Positions 45,180-53,603 are shown, counted from the stretch's first letter. The stretch: 64,000 bases of DNA from an uncultured Eggerthellaceae bacterium (GCA_947626195.1 CANQRF010000005.1:1-64000), one strand, 5' to 3'. Program-made: numbers and translations. Notes: a model not told the origin generated them from the letters alone.

Positions 45180-46217
45180 TTACCTCCTTCCAGATAAAAA
45201 GACCTGATACGAATCAAAATCTTCGTAGCAGTTTATTTCTTCATGGATCGTTTCCCCTGGCTTGAGCTCGAAATCGTCATCGGTGAAATAACTAAAATTA
45301 GAGCTCACGACCTCGTTACCCATAAAGAATAGAACTTCTGCTTGCACGAATTCTGCAGCTTCAGATCCATTGTTAGTAACGGAAAGCACAATTTTGTTTT
45401 TCGCTTCTGAGGCTTCATACGATAGATCTGAATACACGCATTCGTAAAAATCTTCAGGTTCGACGGAAAGCTCATAATCCATGGTGGCATACTCTTCATC
45501 AAGAGAGAAGGTAACGACGACTGGTTGCGTGCTCTCGACTGCATCGAGGCTCGCGCTCTTTGCTGCTATACGCGATCCATTCTCATCATAGAAAAGCGCA
45601 TCTACATCAATCGATAAATCGAAGTCGGAATTATTGGTGATGATCAAAAATGCTTTATTGGCAAAACGGCTATTATGGGAAAGCTCCTGAACTTGAAGTT
45701 GGGAGAGAACGGCCTCTTCATCAAAATTACCTAATGTTTTGCTATCCGTCTTGCTGGATTGAGATTGATTGGAGTTCTGGGGAATATCGATATTTGATGA
45801 GGTATCAGTGTTAGAGCTTATGTTGGCGCTCTCCTCATCCGCGGACGCACTATCAAGCTCTGCTTCGCGATAATAAATCCATCCATTTGCTATTAAAACA
45901 GTCTTTCCGTTCTGCTCAGAAATTGTCATATCCATCGTCTGGTTGTTCTGCGGATTTGTGACCTCTATGCAGTTTTCTCCATCTTTGTTCTTAAGCGACC
46001 AGGTGAAATCATATCCGAGATCACCTGAAAGGGCTGTTCCTTTACCATTGTCTTTAAGAATGATCGTCTCGATAGATCCTGATGGCGTTTCATGCACCCA
46101 TGTGTCGATATATTGCTTCGATTCAGAACTTCCTGCACACGCGCACAATGAAACAGATAAAACGACAGCGGCAAAGAATGCGAAAAATGACTTGATGTTG
46201 ACTGTTAAATGCTTCAT
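45180..46217 (-). CDS. Putative lipoprotein
   Basis: The 345-residue protein has a lipoprotein signal with lipobox LCAC near residue 25 and then a Ser/Asn-rich linker around residues 125-160. Its C-terminal part has two beta-rich domains with NNS and NNGSEAAEF patterns that recall FxLYD-type immunoglobulin-like folds. It should be anchored to the outer face of the membrane; its role is unknown. ATG 46217 follows GAAAGGAA. Its base composition is clearly lower in GC than the housekeeping genes, hinting at foreign origin. Confidence 0.75.
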   Translation of the reverse strand: MKHLTVNIKSFFAFFAAVVLSVSLCACAGSSESKQYIDTWVHETPSGSIETIILKDNGKGTALSGDLGYDFTWSLKNKDGENCIEVTNPQNNQTMDMTISEQNGKTVLIANGWIYYREAELDSASADEESANISSNTDTSSNIDIPQNSNQSQSSKTDSKTLGNFDEEAVLSQLQVQELSHNSRFANKAFLIITNNSDFDLSIDVDALFYDENGSRIAAKSASLDAVESTQPVVVTFSLDEEYATMDYELSVEPEDFYECVYSDLSYEASEAKNKIVLSVTNNGSEAAEFVQAEVLFFMGNEVVSSNFSYFTDDDFELKPGETIHEEINCYEDFDSYQVFLSGRR

Positions 46218-46360
46218 GTGTGTTCCTTTCTGAACGTTGCCAAGAGCCCTTTATAAGAAATCTTGAGAAGCGCATTTTGGCATCTGGGCAGTGACCTCTC
46301 GCGGTACTGTAGCTGTTAATATCGCCATGCTCATACCTCCGATCATCCTCTTCCTTGATA

Positions 46361-46382
46361 ATGGCTTCATATATGAAGCCAT
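46361..46382. promoter_or_regulatory. Perfect 22-bp palindrome, probable operator of the XRE regulator
   Basis: The sequence ATGGCTTCATA and its exact complement form a 22-bp palindrome without mismatch, ending 31 bp before the XRE gene start. XRE-type repressors bind such palindromes in their own promoters. Confidence 0.65.
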
Positions 46383-46413
46383 CCAGTTCAGTATACCACC
46401 TACGCTAGTCCCT

Positions 46414-46629
46414 ATGACACCGCAGGAGAAAAGAAACGCATTGGGGGCCGCTATCCGCGATCAACGCGAAAAGCAGGGGCTTTCGCAGGCGCGGTTGGCG
46501 CTCATGATCGGCAGCAGCAAATCTCATATTTGGCGCGTTGAGACGGGAAGGGTTGCGGTCGGCATCGATGATCTGGGAAGGATCGCCGATGCGCTCGACA
46601 CGACTACGGCCTCATTGATCTCGTTTTAG
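46414..46629 (+). CDS. XRE-family helix-turn-helix regulator
   Basis: The 71-residue protein is a single Cro/C1-type domain (LGAAIRDQREKQGLSQARLALMIG and KSHIWRVETGRVAVGIDDLGRIADAL). ATG 46414 is chosen because the domain starts here; an in-frame extension upstream lies across the palindrome and is not domain-like. No strong ribosome site is visible, and the transcript may be almost leaderless. Its 3' end overlaps that of the convergent MerR-type gene by 18 bp. Targets are unknown beyond likely autoregulation. Confidence 0.82.
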   Translation: MTPQEKRNALGAAIRDQREKQGLSQARLALMIGSSKSHIWRVETGRVAVGIDDLGRIADALDTTTASLISF

Positions 46630-48045
46630 CCCGCCTTTCTCGGAAAGTCCATTCACCGTGCTACGTGAGGGCGCAATCCCTGTTGTTGCTGTTGCCGCTG
46701 ACGATGCTTCTTCCAGTAGTTGGCGGGTCGATCGCTCGCGTTCGCATGACTGCTCTTCGGTTGCCCACGCTCCTTCCGGCGCATCGGGATAGCGTTCTTG
46801 AAACCATTCCTCGAACAAGCCTTCATCATTGTCCGCGCTCTCATCAGCGCCAAGGTGTTTCCCCTCGTGCAGGACGAGCAACACGTCATCGTGCCATTCC
46901 TCCGCTTGATGTCTGAGCGATCCAAGCCCGCTGTTTGCAAGCCCCGGCGAAAGCTCGCCTTTAAGGAAAGAGGCGAGAAGCCCTTGTGCCGTTGAGAGCG
47001 CCGAGCCGTCAAGAGCGGGAAAGTCGTCAAGATCGAGGTATTGCTCGATTTCCTCATCAAGCAGCGTCTCCTCCAGAAGTGCGAACACATCGTCGGCGAG
47101 TGCGAGAATGCGCTGGGTCCGCTCGTCGCTGTTCGGCGCATCGGCAAGATGGGGATCGCAGCCAAATTCGCAAACGAAAGCGACGAGCGTATCGGCGCAG
47201 TCGGCCAGGCAGGCGGGAATTTCTTTGGGCGTTGAGCCGGGCGATTCCTTGAGAAGGGCGAAATACAGGGCGGCAAACATGTCGTCAAGGCATTCGGCTG
47301 CGCTCGATGCCCACGCGAGCAGGAAGACCTTCGATATGAACTCCGCGCTTCCTTCCCCGAGAATGCTATCGACCTCCTGGGCGATTTCTTCGTGAAGCGC
47401 AAACCCCAATGAGAGGGCGAGCATTTGGCCAGCGGAGGGCCACCCGAGGCTCGTGCTCATCACTTCGCAGAATCGCGCAATCTGCAGCTCGACATCTTCC
47501 CACGGCGCCCCTTGGAGGGCGGCAAATCCACGGCTCGTCTCAAGAAGCCGTTGCGCGAGCTCTGCCACGTCCTTTTCCGTATGGCTGTGGAGCCAATGCA
47601 AAAACCGCCTTAAATTCTCGTCGTTTTCGTAGCTCAAGGCCAGAAGGTCGGAACTTTCGAAAAGCGCGATGTCTTTTTGCACGTTGTCGAAGCCAAGATT
47701 CTCAGCAGCGAGCGAGAGAAGCAAGCGCCTTTTGATGAGGGCGTGTTGCTGCTCAGAGCGCGCGATGCATTCGGAAAGAACATCACGGCGCTCCTTGTCC
47801 GATAATGCGGGAAACTGTTTGATCTCGGCAAGGCTCAGGCCAAGATCTTTCAGGAGAAGGATCTCTTGGATACGGGCAATATCGTCTTCGGTGTAGATCT
47901 TGCGGTTGTTCGCGACGCTCTCACCCGTGCGCCGTGCGACGAGGATGCCTTTGCTGTCCCAGTCGCGCAGCTGCTTTGGCGTTACGCCGGTGATGGCGCA
48001 CACCCGTGAGATGCTGTATGTTTCCTTCTCGTTTTTCATAGTCAT
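46612..48045 (-). CDS. MerR-family regulator with a long C-terminal helical domain
   Basis: The 477-residue protein begins with a MerR DNA-binding domain (YSISRVCAITGVTPKQLRDWDSKGIL, then NRKIYTEDDIARIQEILLLKDLGLSLAEI). A helical region of nearly 400 residues follows, rich in Leu, Ala and Glu and with no recognised domain; typical MerR proteins are 130-280 residues. ATG 48045 or 48039 could start it. The promoter has the 19-bp spacer typical of MerR-controlled genes, implying autoregulation. It diverges from the B12 transport operon, but there is no evidence that it controls it. Confidence 0.85.
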   Translation of the reverse strand: MTMKNEKETYSISRVCAITGVTPKQLRDWDSKGILVARRTGESVANNRKIYTEDDIARIQEILLLKDLGLSLAEIKQFPALSDKERRDVLSECIARSEQQHALIKRRLLLSLAAENLGFDNVQKDIALFESSDLLALSYENDENLRRFLHWLHSHTEKDVAELAQRLLETSRGFAALQGAPWEDVELQIARFCEVMSTSLGWPSAGQMLALSLGFALHEEIAQEVDSILGEGSAEFISKVFLLAWASSAAECLDDMFAALYFALLKESPGSTPKEIPACLADCADTLVAFVCEFGCDPHLADAPNSDERTQRILALADDVFALLEETLLDEEIEQYLDLDDFPALDGSALSTAQGLLASFLKGELSPGLANSGLGSLRHQAEEWHDDVLLVLHEGKHLGADESADNDEGLFEEWFQERYPDAPEGAWATEEQSCERERSTRQLLEEASSAATATTGIAPSRSTVNGLSEKGGLKRDQ

Positions 48046-48086
48046 GTTTTCTGGTCGTTTTGCGTAATCTCAATTCCACATTGAGG

Positions 48087-48117
48087 AATATAAACGTAGA
48101 CCAGAGGTCGAGGTCAA
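48087..48117 (-). promoter_or_regulatory. MerR-type promoter with 19-bp spacer
   Basis: On the minus strand TTGACC (48117-48112) and TATATT (48092-48087) are 19 bp apart, the elongated spacing MerR proteins act on. The spacer contains GACCTCTGGTC, a partial dyad. It lies 42 bp upstream of the MerR gene. Confidence 0.75.
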
Positions 48118-48204
48118 GGGGAATCTTTTCTCTGCCGTCTTGCTGGTGATTACGCTTGGTTTGCCGTTACAATAGGCGCTGTCTTATTGGTATTGATGGT
48201 AGCG

Positions 48205-48385
48205 CTGAAAGGCGTTGGTGTGTGACGTGTTTTGCGTGTGGCGTGTTTTGCGGCCACGGTTTGGGAAGCACGGCGTGCATCGAGGGAAATGCGGGTGGAA
48301 ATCCTGCGCTATGCCAGTAACCGTAAACGCTTCGCGAGGTGCGCATATGGTGCGCTTGCGAGGCAAAGTCGGAACACCTCTCCAT
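48205..48385 (+). ncRNA. Cobalamin riboswitch
   Basis: The core shows GAGGGAAATGCGGGTGGAAA at 48282-48301, then ATCCTGCGC and CCAGTAACCG, matching the P3-P6 region of B12 aptamers. A B12 box variant, AAAGTCGGAACACCT, lies at 48365-48379. GGTGT at 48217-48221 can pair with ACACC at 48374-48378 as the closing stem. The start codon of the DUF4430 lipoprotein follows about 28 bp later, so translation or termination is probably controlled there. Confidence 0.85.
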
Positions 48386-48412
48386 CAAATGGCCCTGGAA
48401 AGTGAGGCTTTT

Positions 48413-49075
48413 ATGTTTATGCGTCTTTTCTCCTCCCATCACGGCGAAACGCCCATGCGTGCTCGGCGCGGCACAATGTGTCAAGGTGGAACAGCGTCCC
48501 AGCACGGCGAAGCGCTTGCGAAGGGCACGACGTCCCCGCACGGCGAAACATTGACGAGGCGAGCGTTCTCATCGATGCTTATCGCCCTGCTCACGGTGGT
48601 GCTGAGCGCCGGCTGCTTGTTTGGCGTTAGTGGCTGCGCGGCTCCTGATAATGGGGAGAGTGCTGCGAACGCGCCTGTCGAAAACCAAGCGGGCGAGTTC
48701 AGCGTTGCGCTGACCGTGGTCGATACGACCGACAACAACAAGGTGGTTTACAACGGCGCCGTCAGCGGGCTGACGGGCGAGATGACCGTCATTGATCTCC
48801 TCGAAGCCGCGGGCTTCCATGAGGTTGCCACCATCGAGGAAACGGCAAACGACGATCATGCCTACACCATCATCAACGATTCCCCGTATTTTCTTGGCAA
48901 GCAATATGATGAGGCGACCGGTGATTTCTGGGTGACCATGTTCGACGGATCGGCGGATGATTGGGAAAGCTCCATGTCATATGCGACGCTTATGGCGGAC
49001 GGCCACTACCAATACATCTACGGTGATGGGACGAGCTTCGCCTACGGAAACGGCATCGACGATCCGCTTTCCTAA
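48413..49075 (+). CDS. DUF4430 lipoprotein, probable B12-binding component of an ECF importer
   Basis: The 220-residue protein has a long N-terminal region with LTRRAFSS before the hydrophobic stretch, then a lipobox ending VSGC near residue 67. The DUF4430 domain follows (MTVIDLLEAAG, YFLGKQYDEATGDFWVTMFDG, YIYGDGTSFAYG), which resembles the C-terminal domain of transcobalamin-like proteins. It probably captures cobalamin or cobinamide outside the cell for the ECF transporter encoded next. ATG 48413 follows GTGAGG at good spacing. A cobalamin riboswitch lies directly upstream. Confidence 0.85.
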   Translation: MFMRLFSSHHGETPMRARRGTMCQGGTASQHGEALAKGTTSPHGETLTRRAFSSMLIALLTVVLSAGCLFGVSGCAAPDNGESAANAPVENQAGEFSVALTVVDTTDNNKVVYNGAVSGLTGEMTVIDLLEAAGFHEVATIEETANDDHAYTIINDSPYFLGKQYDEATGDFWVTMFDGSADDWESSMSYATLMADGHYQYIYGDGTSFAYGNGIDDPLS

Positions 49076-49144
49076 TCGCAGGCCGGCAGCGTCAACGCAA
49101 TGATAATTCAGCATGCGAATACACGCAGCAGGGCATGATTTCCG

Positions 49145-50008
49145 ATGACGGTCTTTGAGTTCTACCACCCCGTCGTCGCGATCTCCTATGTTGCGACCGT
49201 GCTCGCCATGACGATGTGCGCCGTTCATCCCATCGTCGTGCTTCTATCGGCTTTTGCGGCATATGTGCTGACGGGCATTCTTGCTGGGAAAGAGGCGCTG
49301 CGTCGAGCGATTCTCTGGCAGCTCGGCGCGGTTGCCTTCATCACGCTTCTCAATGCGCTCTTCTCCGGAAACGGGCAGACTGTCTTGGCTGATCTCGGGG
49401 GGCTTCGCATCACGCTCGAGGCGCTTGTCTATGGGCTGACGCTGGGACTTCTGCTCGTCGGGCTCATCCAGTGGTTCTCCGTTTTCAGCAGGTTAGTAGG
49501 CGAAGGGGATATCTTCGCCCTGCTTGCCGGAAGGCTGCCGACGATGACCCTTGCCCTCACGATGACGATGAGGCTCGTGCCGCTGATGGCGAAGCGCGCC
49601 CAGGCGATTGCGGCGGTGCAGCATGCGAATCAGCCAGCAGCAAACGGCTTTGTTGCCACGGTGCGGGGGAGGGCGCGGCAGATAAGCGTGCTCATGGGAT
49701 GGTCGATGGAGGAATCGCTCGAAAGCGCCGACAGCATGCGCGCCCGTTGCTGGGGCTTTTGGCGCAAGCGGGGCATGAGGCGCACCTCCTATCGGAGCCG
49801 CCGGATGCGCCCGCGTGATGCAGCGGCGCTTCTTCTCCTTGTCGCGCTCGTGGTGCTTTGCGCGCTCACGTTGCCGCAAGCGCTTGCGGGCTGGACGTTC
49901 TATCCGCACCTCGGCTCCTTGGGCCTCGAGGCGGGATATGTGGCGTTCTTCTTGTTGCTTGCCTATCCCGCCTTTCTCGTGCTGCCGATGCGAGGGTTGC
50001 TCTCATGA
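49145..50008 (+). CDS. ecfT: ECF transporter T component
   Basis: The 287-residue membrane protein has about six helices and the EcfT coupling motif SMRARCWGF near residue 198, with a related second element nearby. It links the ATPase to the substrate-binding S subunit. It lies 69 bp after the DUF4430 gene and its ATGA overlaps the ATPase start. The cobalamin riboswitch and DUF4430 partner imply a dedicated B12 importer, rather than a module shared by several S subunits. Confidence 0.88.
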   Translation: MTVFEFYHPVVAISYVATVLAMTMCAVHPIVVLLSAFAAYVLTGILAGKEALRRAILWQLGAVAFITLLNALFSGNGQTVLADLGGLRITLEALVYGLTLGLLLVGLIQWFSVFSRLVGEGDIFALLAGRLPTMTLALTMTMRLVPLMAKRAQAIAAVQHANQPAANGFVATVRGRARQISVLMGWSMEESLESADSMRARCWGFWRKRGMRRTSYRSRRMRPRDAAALLLLVALVVLCALTLPQALAGWTFYPHLGSLGLEAGYVAFFLLLAYPAFLVLPMRGLLS

Positions 50009-51474
50009 GCGAAGGGACGCCAAAGGCAATCGAGCTGCGCGATGTGTCGTTTTGCTATGTCGGCGAGGAAGAGGCCGCATTGTGCGACATCACGTGGAGC
50101 ATCGATAAAGGCGAATTCGTCGTCGTCACGGGAAATTCGGGAAGCGGGAAGAGCACGCTTTTGCGCTGCCTGAAGCCGGAGATCGCGCCTGCGGGGGAGC
50201 TTTCCGGCGAGATTGCGATCGGGGGAGCGCTCCTCGGTGAGGAAACTTCGCAGCTCGTCGGGTTTGTGGCGCAGAACCCGATGAGCCAAACGGTGTGCGA
50301 TGAGGTGTCTGACGAGCTGGCGTTCGGCATGGAGAACAGGGGCGCCGACCCGCGCGCGATCAGGCGACGCATGGCGGAGGTCTCGCTCTATTTCGGCCTT
50401 GAGCCGCTGCTCCATAAGAAGACGAACGAGTTATCAGGTGGAGAGCTTCAGCTAGTGGCGCTCTCAAGCGTTCTCATCTGCACGCCACACATTCTTTTGC
50501 TCGATGAGCCAACTTCTGAGCTCGATCCAGTGGCGGCACATAATTTCTGCCATGCGCTGTTTCGCCTGAATCGCGAACTTGGCATGACGATCGTCATCGC
50601 CACGCACCAAAGCGAGCTCTACCGCTCGTATGCCATGTCGTGGGCGCATCTTGATGAGGGCATGCTTTCGGAATCTTCACCGTTTCAACCAATGATGTCG
50701 CCGCATCTTATCAGCGATCGACCCCACGTTATCGAGGGGAAGGCTCCGGTCGTTGTGGCGCGCGATCTGTGGTTTCGCTATGGGAAAGGAGCGCCATGGG
50801 CGCTGCGGGGCCTCGATGCGCAGTTCGAAGAGGGGAGCATTACGGCGCTCATGGGGGGAAACGGATGTGGGAAGACGACGTTTCTGCAGCTGGTGGCGGG
50901 GATATTAAAACCGCAGCACGGCAAGGTGAGTAATTCTCTGCTGACACAACAAGCTTACCTCCCTCAGAACCCGCAGATGCTCTTCACGGCGGATCGCGTC
51001 GATGATGAGCTGTGTGAGTGGATGGGTGATGGTTTGCACGGGCAGAAAGTCGATTCGTACGGGCGGCGAAACACTCTCCGTGGGCAGGAAGGCGATTTGC
51101 CTCAGCGCGAAGAAATCGATGGGATTCTCAAGCGCTTTGGGCTCGAAAACCTGCGGGCGCGCCATCCGTATGATCTCTCCGGCGGGCAGATGCAGCTGCT
51201 TGCGCTCGCGAAGGTGCTGTTACGAAGGCCGCAGTTGCTTCTGCTTGACGAGCCGACGCATTCGCTTGATTCGCCGAGCCGTGAGCGATTGGTGGAGCTT
51301 CTCCATGAAGAGCGGAAACGTGGCTGCACCATTGTGATGGCAACGCACGATAGAGAGTTTGCCCGCGCGGTGTCAGATCACGTTGCCCTGCTGTTCGATG
51401 GGAGCTTCGCCTGCATGCAGGAAACGGAAGAGTATTTCGCCTCAACGTTTCTCACGGTGGAAAAAAGCCGATGA
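50005..51474 (+). CDS. ECF transporter duplicated ATPase (EcfA fusion)
   Basis: The 489-residue protein contains two ABC ATPase domains. The first has GNSGSGKST near residue 45 and LSGGELQLVAL near 145; the second has GGNGCGKTT near 285 and LSGGQMQLLAL near 395. Both have intact Walker B segments (LLLDEPTSELD, LLLDEPTHSLD). It therefore replaces the usual EcfA/EcfA' pair. ATG 50005 overlaps the T-component stop, and its own stop overlaps the S-component start. Confidence 0.93.
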   Translation: MSEGTPKAIELRDVSFCYVGEEEAALCDITWSIDKGEFVVVTGNSGSGKSTLLRCLKPEIAPAGELSGEIAIGGALLGEETSQLVGFVAQNPMSQTVCDEVSDELAFGMENRGADPRAIRRRMAEVSLYFGLEPLLHKKTNELSGGELQLVALSSVLICTPHILLLDEPTSELDPVAAHNFCHALFRLNRELGMTIVIATHQSELYRSYAMSWAHLDEGMLSESSPFQPMMSPHLISDRPHVIEGKAPVVVARDLWFRYGKGAPWALRGLDAQFEEGSITALMGGNGCGKTTFLQLVAGILKPQHGKVSNSLLTQQAYLPQNPQMLFTADRVDDELCEWMGDGLHGQKVDSYGRRNTLRGQEGDLPQREEIDGILKRFGLENLRARHPYDLSGGQMQLLALAKVLLRRPQLLLLDEPTHSLDSPSRERLVELLHEERKRGCTIVMATHDREFARAVSDHVALLFDGSFACMQETEEYFASTFLTVEKSR

Positions 51475-52163
51475 TGCGGGCGCGTATCGGACATCTCGTT
51501 GAGGGGGCGGTGCTCATCAGCGTGCCTCTTGTCCTCGCACTCTGCGCTTATTTCTCGATCAGGCAGGCAGCGCTCATCACGCTCTTTACGGTGTGCAGCG
51601 CCCTTGTGCTCTTTATCGTGGGGTGGGAGAGAAGCGCTCCCGCCTTGCGACAGATCATGCCTGTCGTCGTTCTCGCCGCCCTCGCCGCTGTGGGAAGGCT
51701 GATCTTCATCGCGCTCCCGAGCGTTCAACCGGTGACGGCCATCTGCATCATCGCCGGTGCGGCATTCGGAAAGCGGAGCGGCTTTCTTGTCGGGGCGCTC
51801 GCCGCACTTGTGTCGAACATCTTTGCGGGGCAAGGCCCGTGGACGCCTTGGCAGATGTATGCCTGGGGACTTGTCGGCTACCTCGCGGGAACGCTTGCCC
51901 GCCACCGCATTTGGGAACATGCGCCAGCTCGCCTCGTTCTGGGATTCTGCGCCGCGCTGCTCTACGGTCTTTTTCTCAACAGCTGGACGCTGCTCGGATT
52001 CTTCCAGCCGCTCACGTGGCAGGCGGTCCTTTTCGTGTTCGGGGGCTCGCTTCCCTTCGACATCACCCACGGTGTGGCAACGGTGCTTTTCCTCGCCATT
52101 CTCTATGAACCATGGCGCAAAAAGCTCAACCGCATCGTTGTGAAATTCTCCCTAGCTGAGTAG
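51471..52163 (+). CDS. ECF transporter S component, probable cobalamin-specific
   Basis: The 230-residue protein has about six helices with the S-component-like PVTAICIIAGAAFGKRSGFLVGALAALVSN core and small-residue motifs (AxxxA) for T-subunit contact. The start overlaps the ATPase stop by 4 bp. With DUF4430, T and a fused A it forms a complete ECF importer. Cobalamin specificity is inferred from the upstream riboswitch and the DUF4430 partner. It is the last gene; 276 bp without a gene follow, holding the 33-bp-spaced repeats. Confidence 0.85.
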   Translation: MMRARIGHLVEGAVLISVPLVLALCAYFSIRQAALITLFTVCSALVLFIVGWERSAPALRQIMPVVVLAALAAVGRLIFIALPSVQPVTAICIIAGAAFGKRSGFLVGALAALVSNIFAGQGPWTPWQMYAWGLVGYLAGTLARHRIWEHAPARLVLGFCAALLYGLFLNSWTLLGFFQPLTWQAVLFVFGGSLPFDITHGVATVLFLAILYEPWRKKLNRIVVKFSLAE

Positions 52164-52284
52164 TCTTGCATGAGATTTCCGCTATACGATGCTCGTTTTC
52201 TGCAAGGGATGAACAACGACAGCATTAGTTTTGCATTTTTAGGCGATTTTTGCATTTTTCGGCAGCAGTTGAAATTATTGATTT

Positions 52285-52358
52285 CGTCGCAAAACATTCG
52301 AATCAGATTGTAAAAAGCGTCGCAATTACCCCATTTCAGATTCTCAATAACGTCGCAA
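52285..52358. repeat. Three-copy 33-bp-spaced repeat array
   Basis: The octamer CGTCGCAA starts at 52285, 52318 and 52351, exactly 33 bp apart, with a second element CAGATT at 52303 and 52336 at the same offset. The spacing matches the TGAAAA(T/C)GTG array at 57-165 although the core differs. It lies in an AT-rich gap between convergent genes. Two copies of TTGCATTTTT (52231 and 52250) lie just to the left. Confidence 0.7.
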
Positions 52359-52439
52359 CATATTTGAATAGTAGGTGTGAATGATCTTTGATTTCGCATA
52401 TGCATTTTGTTGGCAGAACACATCCAACCTGCATGCTGC

Positions 52440-52679
52440 TCACGTCTCGCGGTTGCTCTCACGCTCCCATAGATACCGGAGGTTATCGGGGCCTTCAGCC
52501 CATTGCCGTGTGGTGAAGTCGAACAGGAACTCGTAGGTGCGAGAAGAGGCGAAACGGTCGAGCGCAGTGTCGAAGTCCTCGCCGTGCTCGTCGCACCAGT
52601 CCTCGAGCATCGCACGCATGACTTCGACCGCGCATGCCTCCCGCTGGGCATCTGTCACTTCGCACTCGTCAAACCCCAT
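52440..52679 (-). CDS. Small acidic protein, third gene of the DUF3791-DUF3990 cassette
   Basis: The 79-residue acidic protein starts at ATG 52679 behind GAAGGAAG and overlaps the DUF3990 gene end by 11 bp. It has a helical N-terminus and the ending RTYEFLFDFTTRQWAEGPDNL, a pattern I recall in other DUF3990 cassettes. Co-transcription with the toxin-like gene suggests a role as an antitoxin or accessory factor. An in-frame upstream ATG lies deep inside the DUF3990 gene and is not used here. Confidence 0.6.
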   Translation of the reverse strand: MGFDECEVTDAQREACAVEVMRAMLEDWCDEHGEDFDTALDRFASSRTYEFLFDFTTRQWAEGPDNLRYLWERESNRET

Positions 52680-53229
52680 AGGGCTCGCTTCCTTCAAAAT
52701 CCAAGCACAGAAGGCTTCTTGCTGTGCGGAAACAATATTGGTTCTCAAGCCGATTTGGGAGCAGCGTGGCTATGGCGATGGAGTCGGCCTCGGGCGAGCC
52801 CGGCTCCCCGAAGGCTCCCGTCACGTAAAGTTGCAACGTACGGGCCGTTCGATCATTCGCTATCTTCCCAGCGATGACATCATAGGCCGAATAGGCTTCA
52901 ATGAGATCGGGGAAAAGATCGCCCCGACGGTTCGATGCGACGAAATGCAGCCAGTCGGCGTCTGCTTCGGTGAACGAATGGATCGAAAGATCTTCACGGA
53001 GATCGACGCGGTAAGAGGAAACAAAGCCCTCCGCTGCTTGGAAAGCCGCGTCTTCGGCCCGATGCTTTTTGAGGGATAGGGAAACAAAGCTCTGCGCTTG
53101 TTCGAGGGAAGAGGTAAGGTAGAAGCCCCGTCCGAAGTCCTTGCCGGGGAGGCATCTATCGAGGTCGATCTTTTCGACGGGCGCATAGCTTCCGTGGTAG
53201 AGGACGAGCCCCGTCTCGAGGGCTAACAT
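52669..53229 (-). CDS. DUF3990 protein, ADP-ribosyltransferase-like toxin candidate
   Basis: The 186-residue protein carries the DUF3990 signature: VLYHGSYAPVEKIDL near residue 8, CLPGKDFGRGFYLTSSLEQA near 26 and DWLHFVASNRRG in the middle. The family is related to ADP-ribosyltransferases and is often found in toxin-antitoxin-like pairs. The start overlaps the end of the DUF3791 gene by 7 bp. It sits between a DUF3791 gene and a small acidic gene, a compact three-gene cassette. Target and activity are not known. Confidence 0.85.
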   Translation of the reverse strand: MLALETGLVLYHGSYAPVEKIDLDRCLPGKDFGRGFYLTSSLEQAQSFVSLSLKKHRAEDAAFQAAEGFVSSYRVDLREDLSIHSFTEADADWLHFVASNRRGDLFPDLIEAYSAYDVIAGKIANDRTARTLQLYVTGAFGEPGSPEADSIAIATLLPNRLENQYCFRTARSLLCLDFEGSEPYGV

Positions 53230-53447
53230 GGGGCGAGTCCTTTGCGCGAAAGGTAGGTCTCAACGTCCTTTAGCGCTTGGTCGTAACTGCTTAAGTGAAG
53301 TAAATCGTAGAGCTCTGTGATATAGCTGTAGACACCGGCTTGCGTAAAGAGCCGCGTGACTTCCGCTGCGGGCATGTGCCAACGCTTCTCGGCCAAGCGC
53401 ACGAGCCAGCACTTCATATCGGCTATGTCGGATTGGCGTGGCGACAC
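53223..53447 (-). CDS. DUF3791 protein, antitoxin candidate
   Basis: The 74-residue helical protein fits DUF3791: KCWLVRLAEKRWHMPAAEVTRLFTQAGVYSYI, then YDLLHLSSYDQALKDVETYL. It usually precedes a DUF3990 gene and is thought to be the antitoxin. The start is GTG 53447 with GGGAGG six bases upstream. It is the first gene of the cassette, overlapping the DUF3990 gene by 7 bp. Confidence 0.8.
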   Translation of the reverse strand: MSPRQSDIADMKCWLVRLAEKRWHMPAAEVTRLFTQAGVYSYITELYDLLHLSSYDQALKDVETYLSRKGLAPC

Positions 53448-53579
53448 GATTCCTCCCTGCGCGGTGCTAATCGAACGTGCACATTATACCGGTAATGAAC
53501 TTTGCTTGTTTGGCTTAAGGCAAGGGAAGCTTCGACTTCGACTGGGATGGGGGCCATTGGAAAAGAAGCTGTTAAAAGA

Positions 53580-53603
53580 GAAGCCGCTCGGGGGAGCGGC
53601 TTC
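53580..53603 (-). terminator. Intrinsic terminator after bsh
   Basis: GAAGCCGCTC and GAGCGGCTTC pair over a GGGG loop; on the minus strand the stem is followed by TCTTTT. It lies about 94 bp downstream of the bile salt hydrolase stop and reads in its direction. Confidence 0.75.

Noticed and set aside
52103-52651. Minus-strand frame covering the second 33-bp array
   Set aside because: It crosses two real genes on either side and its apparent 11-residue periodicity is only the translated 33-bp repeat.
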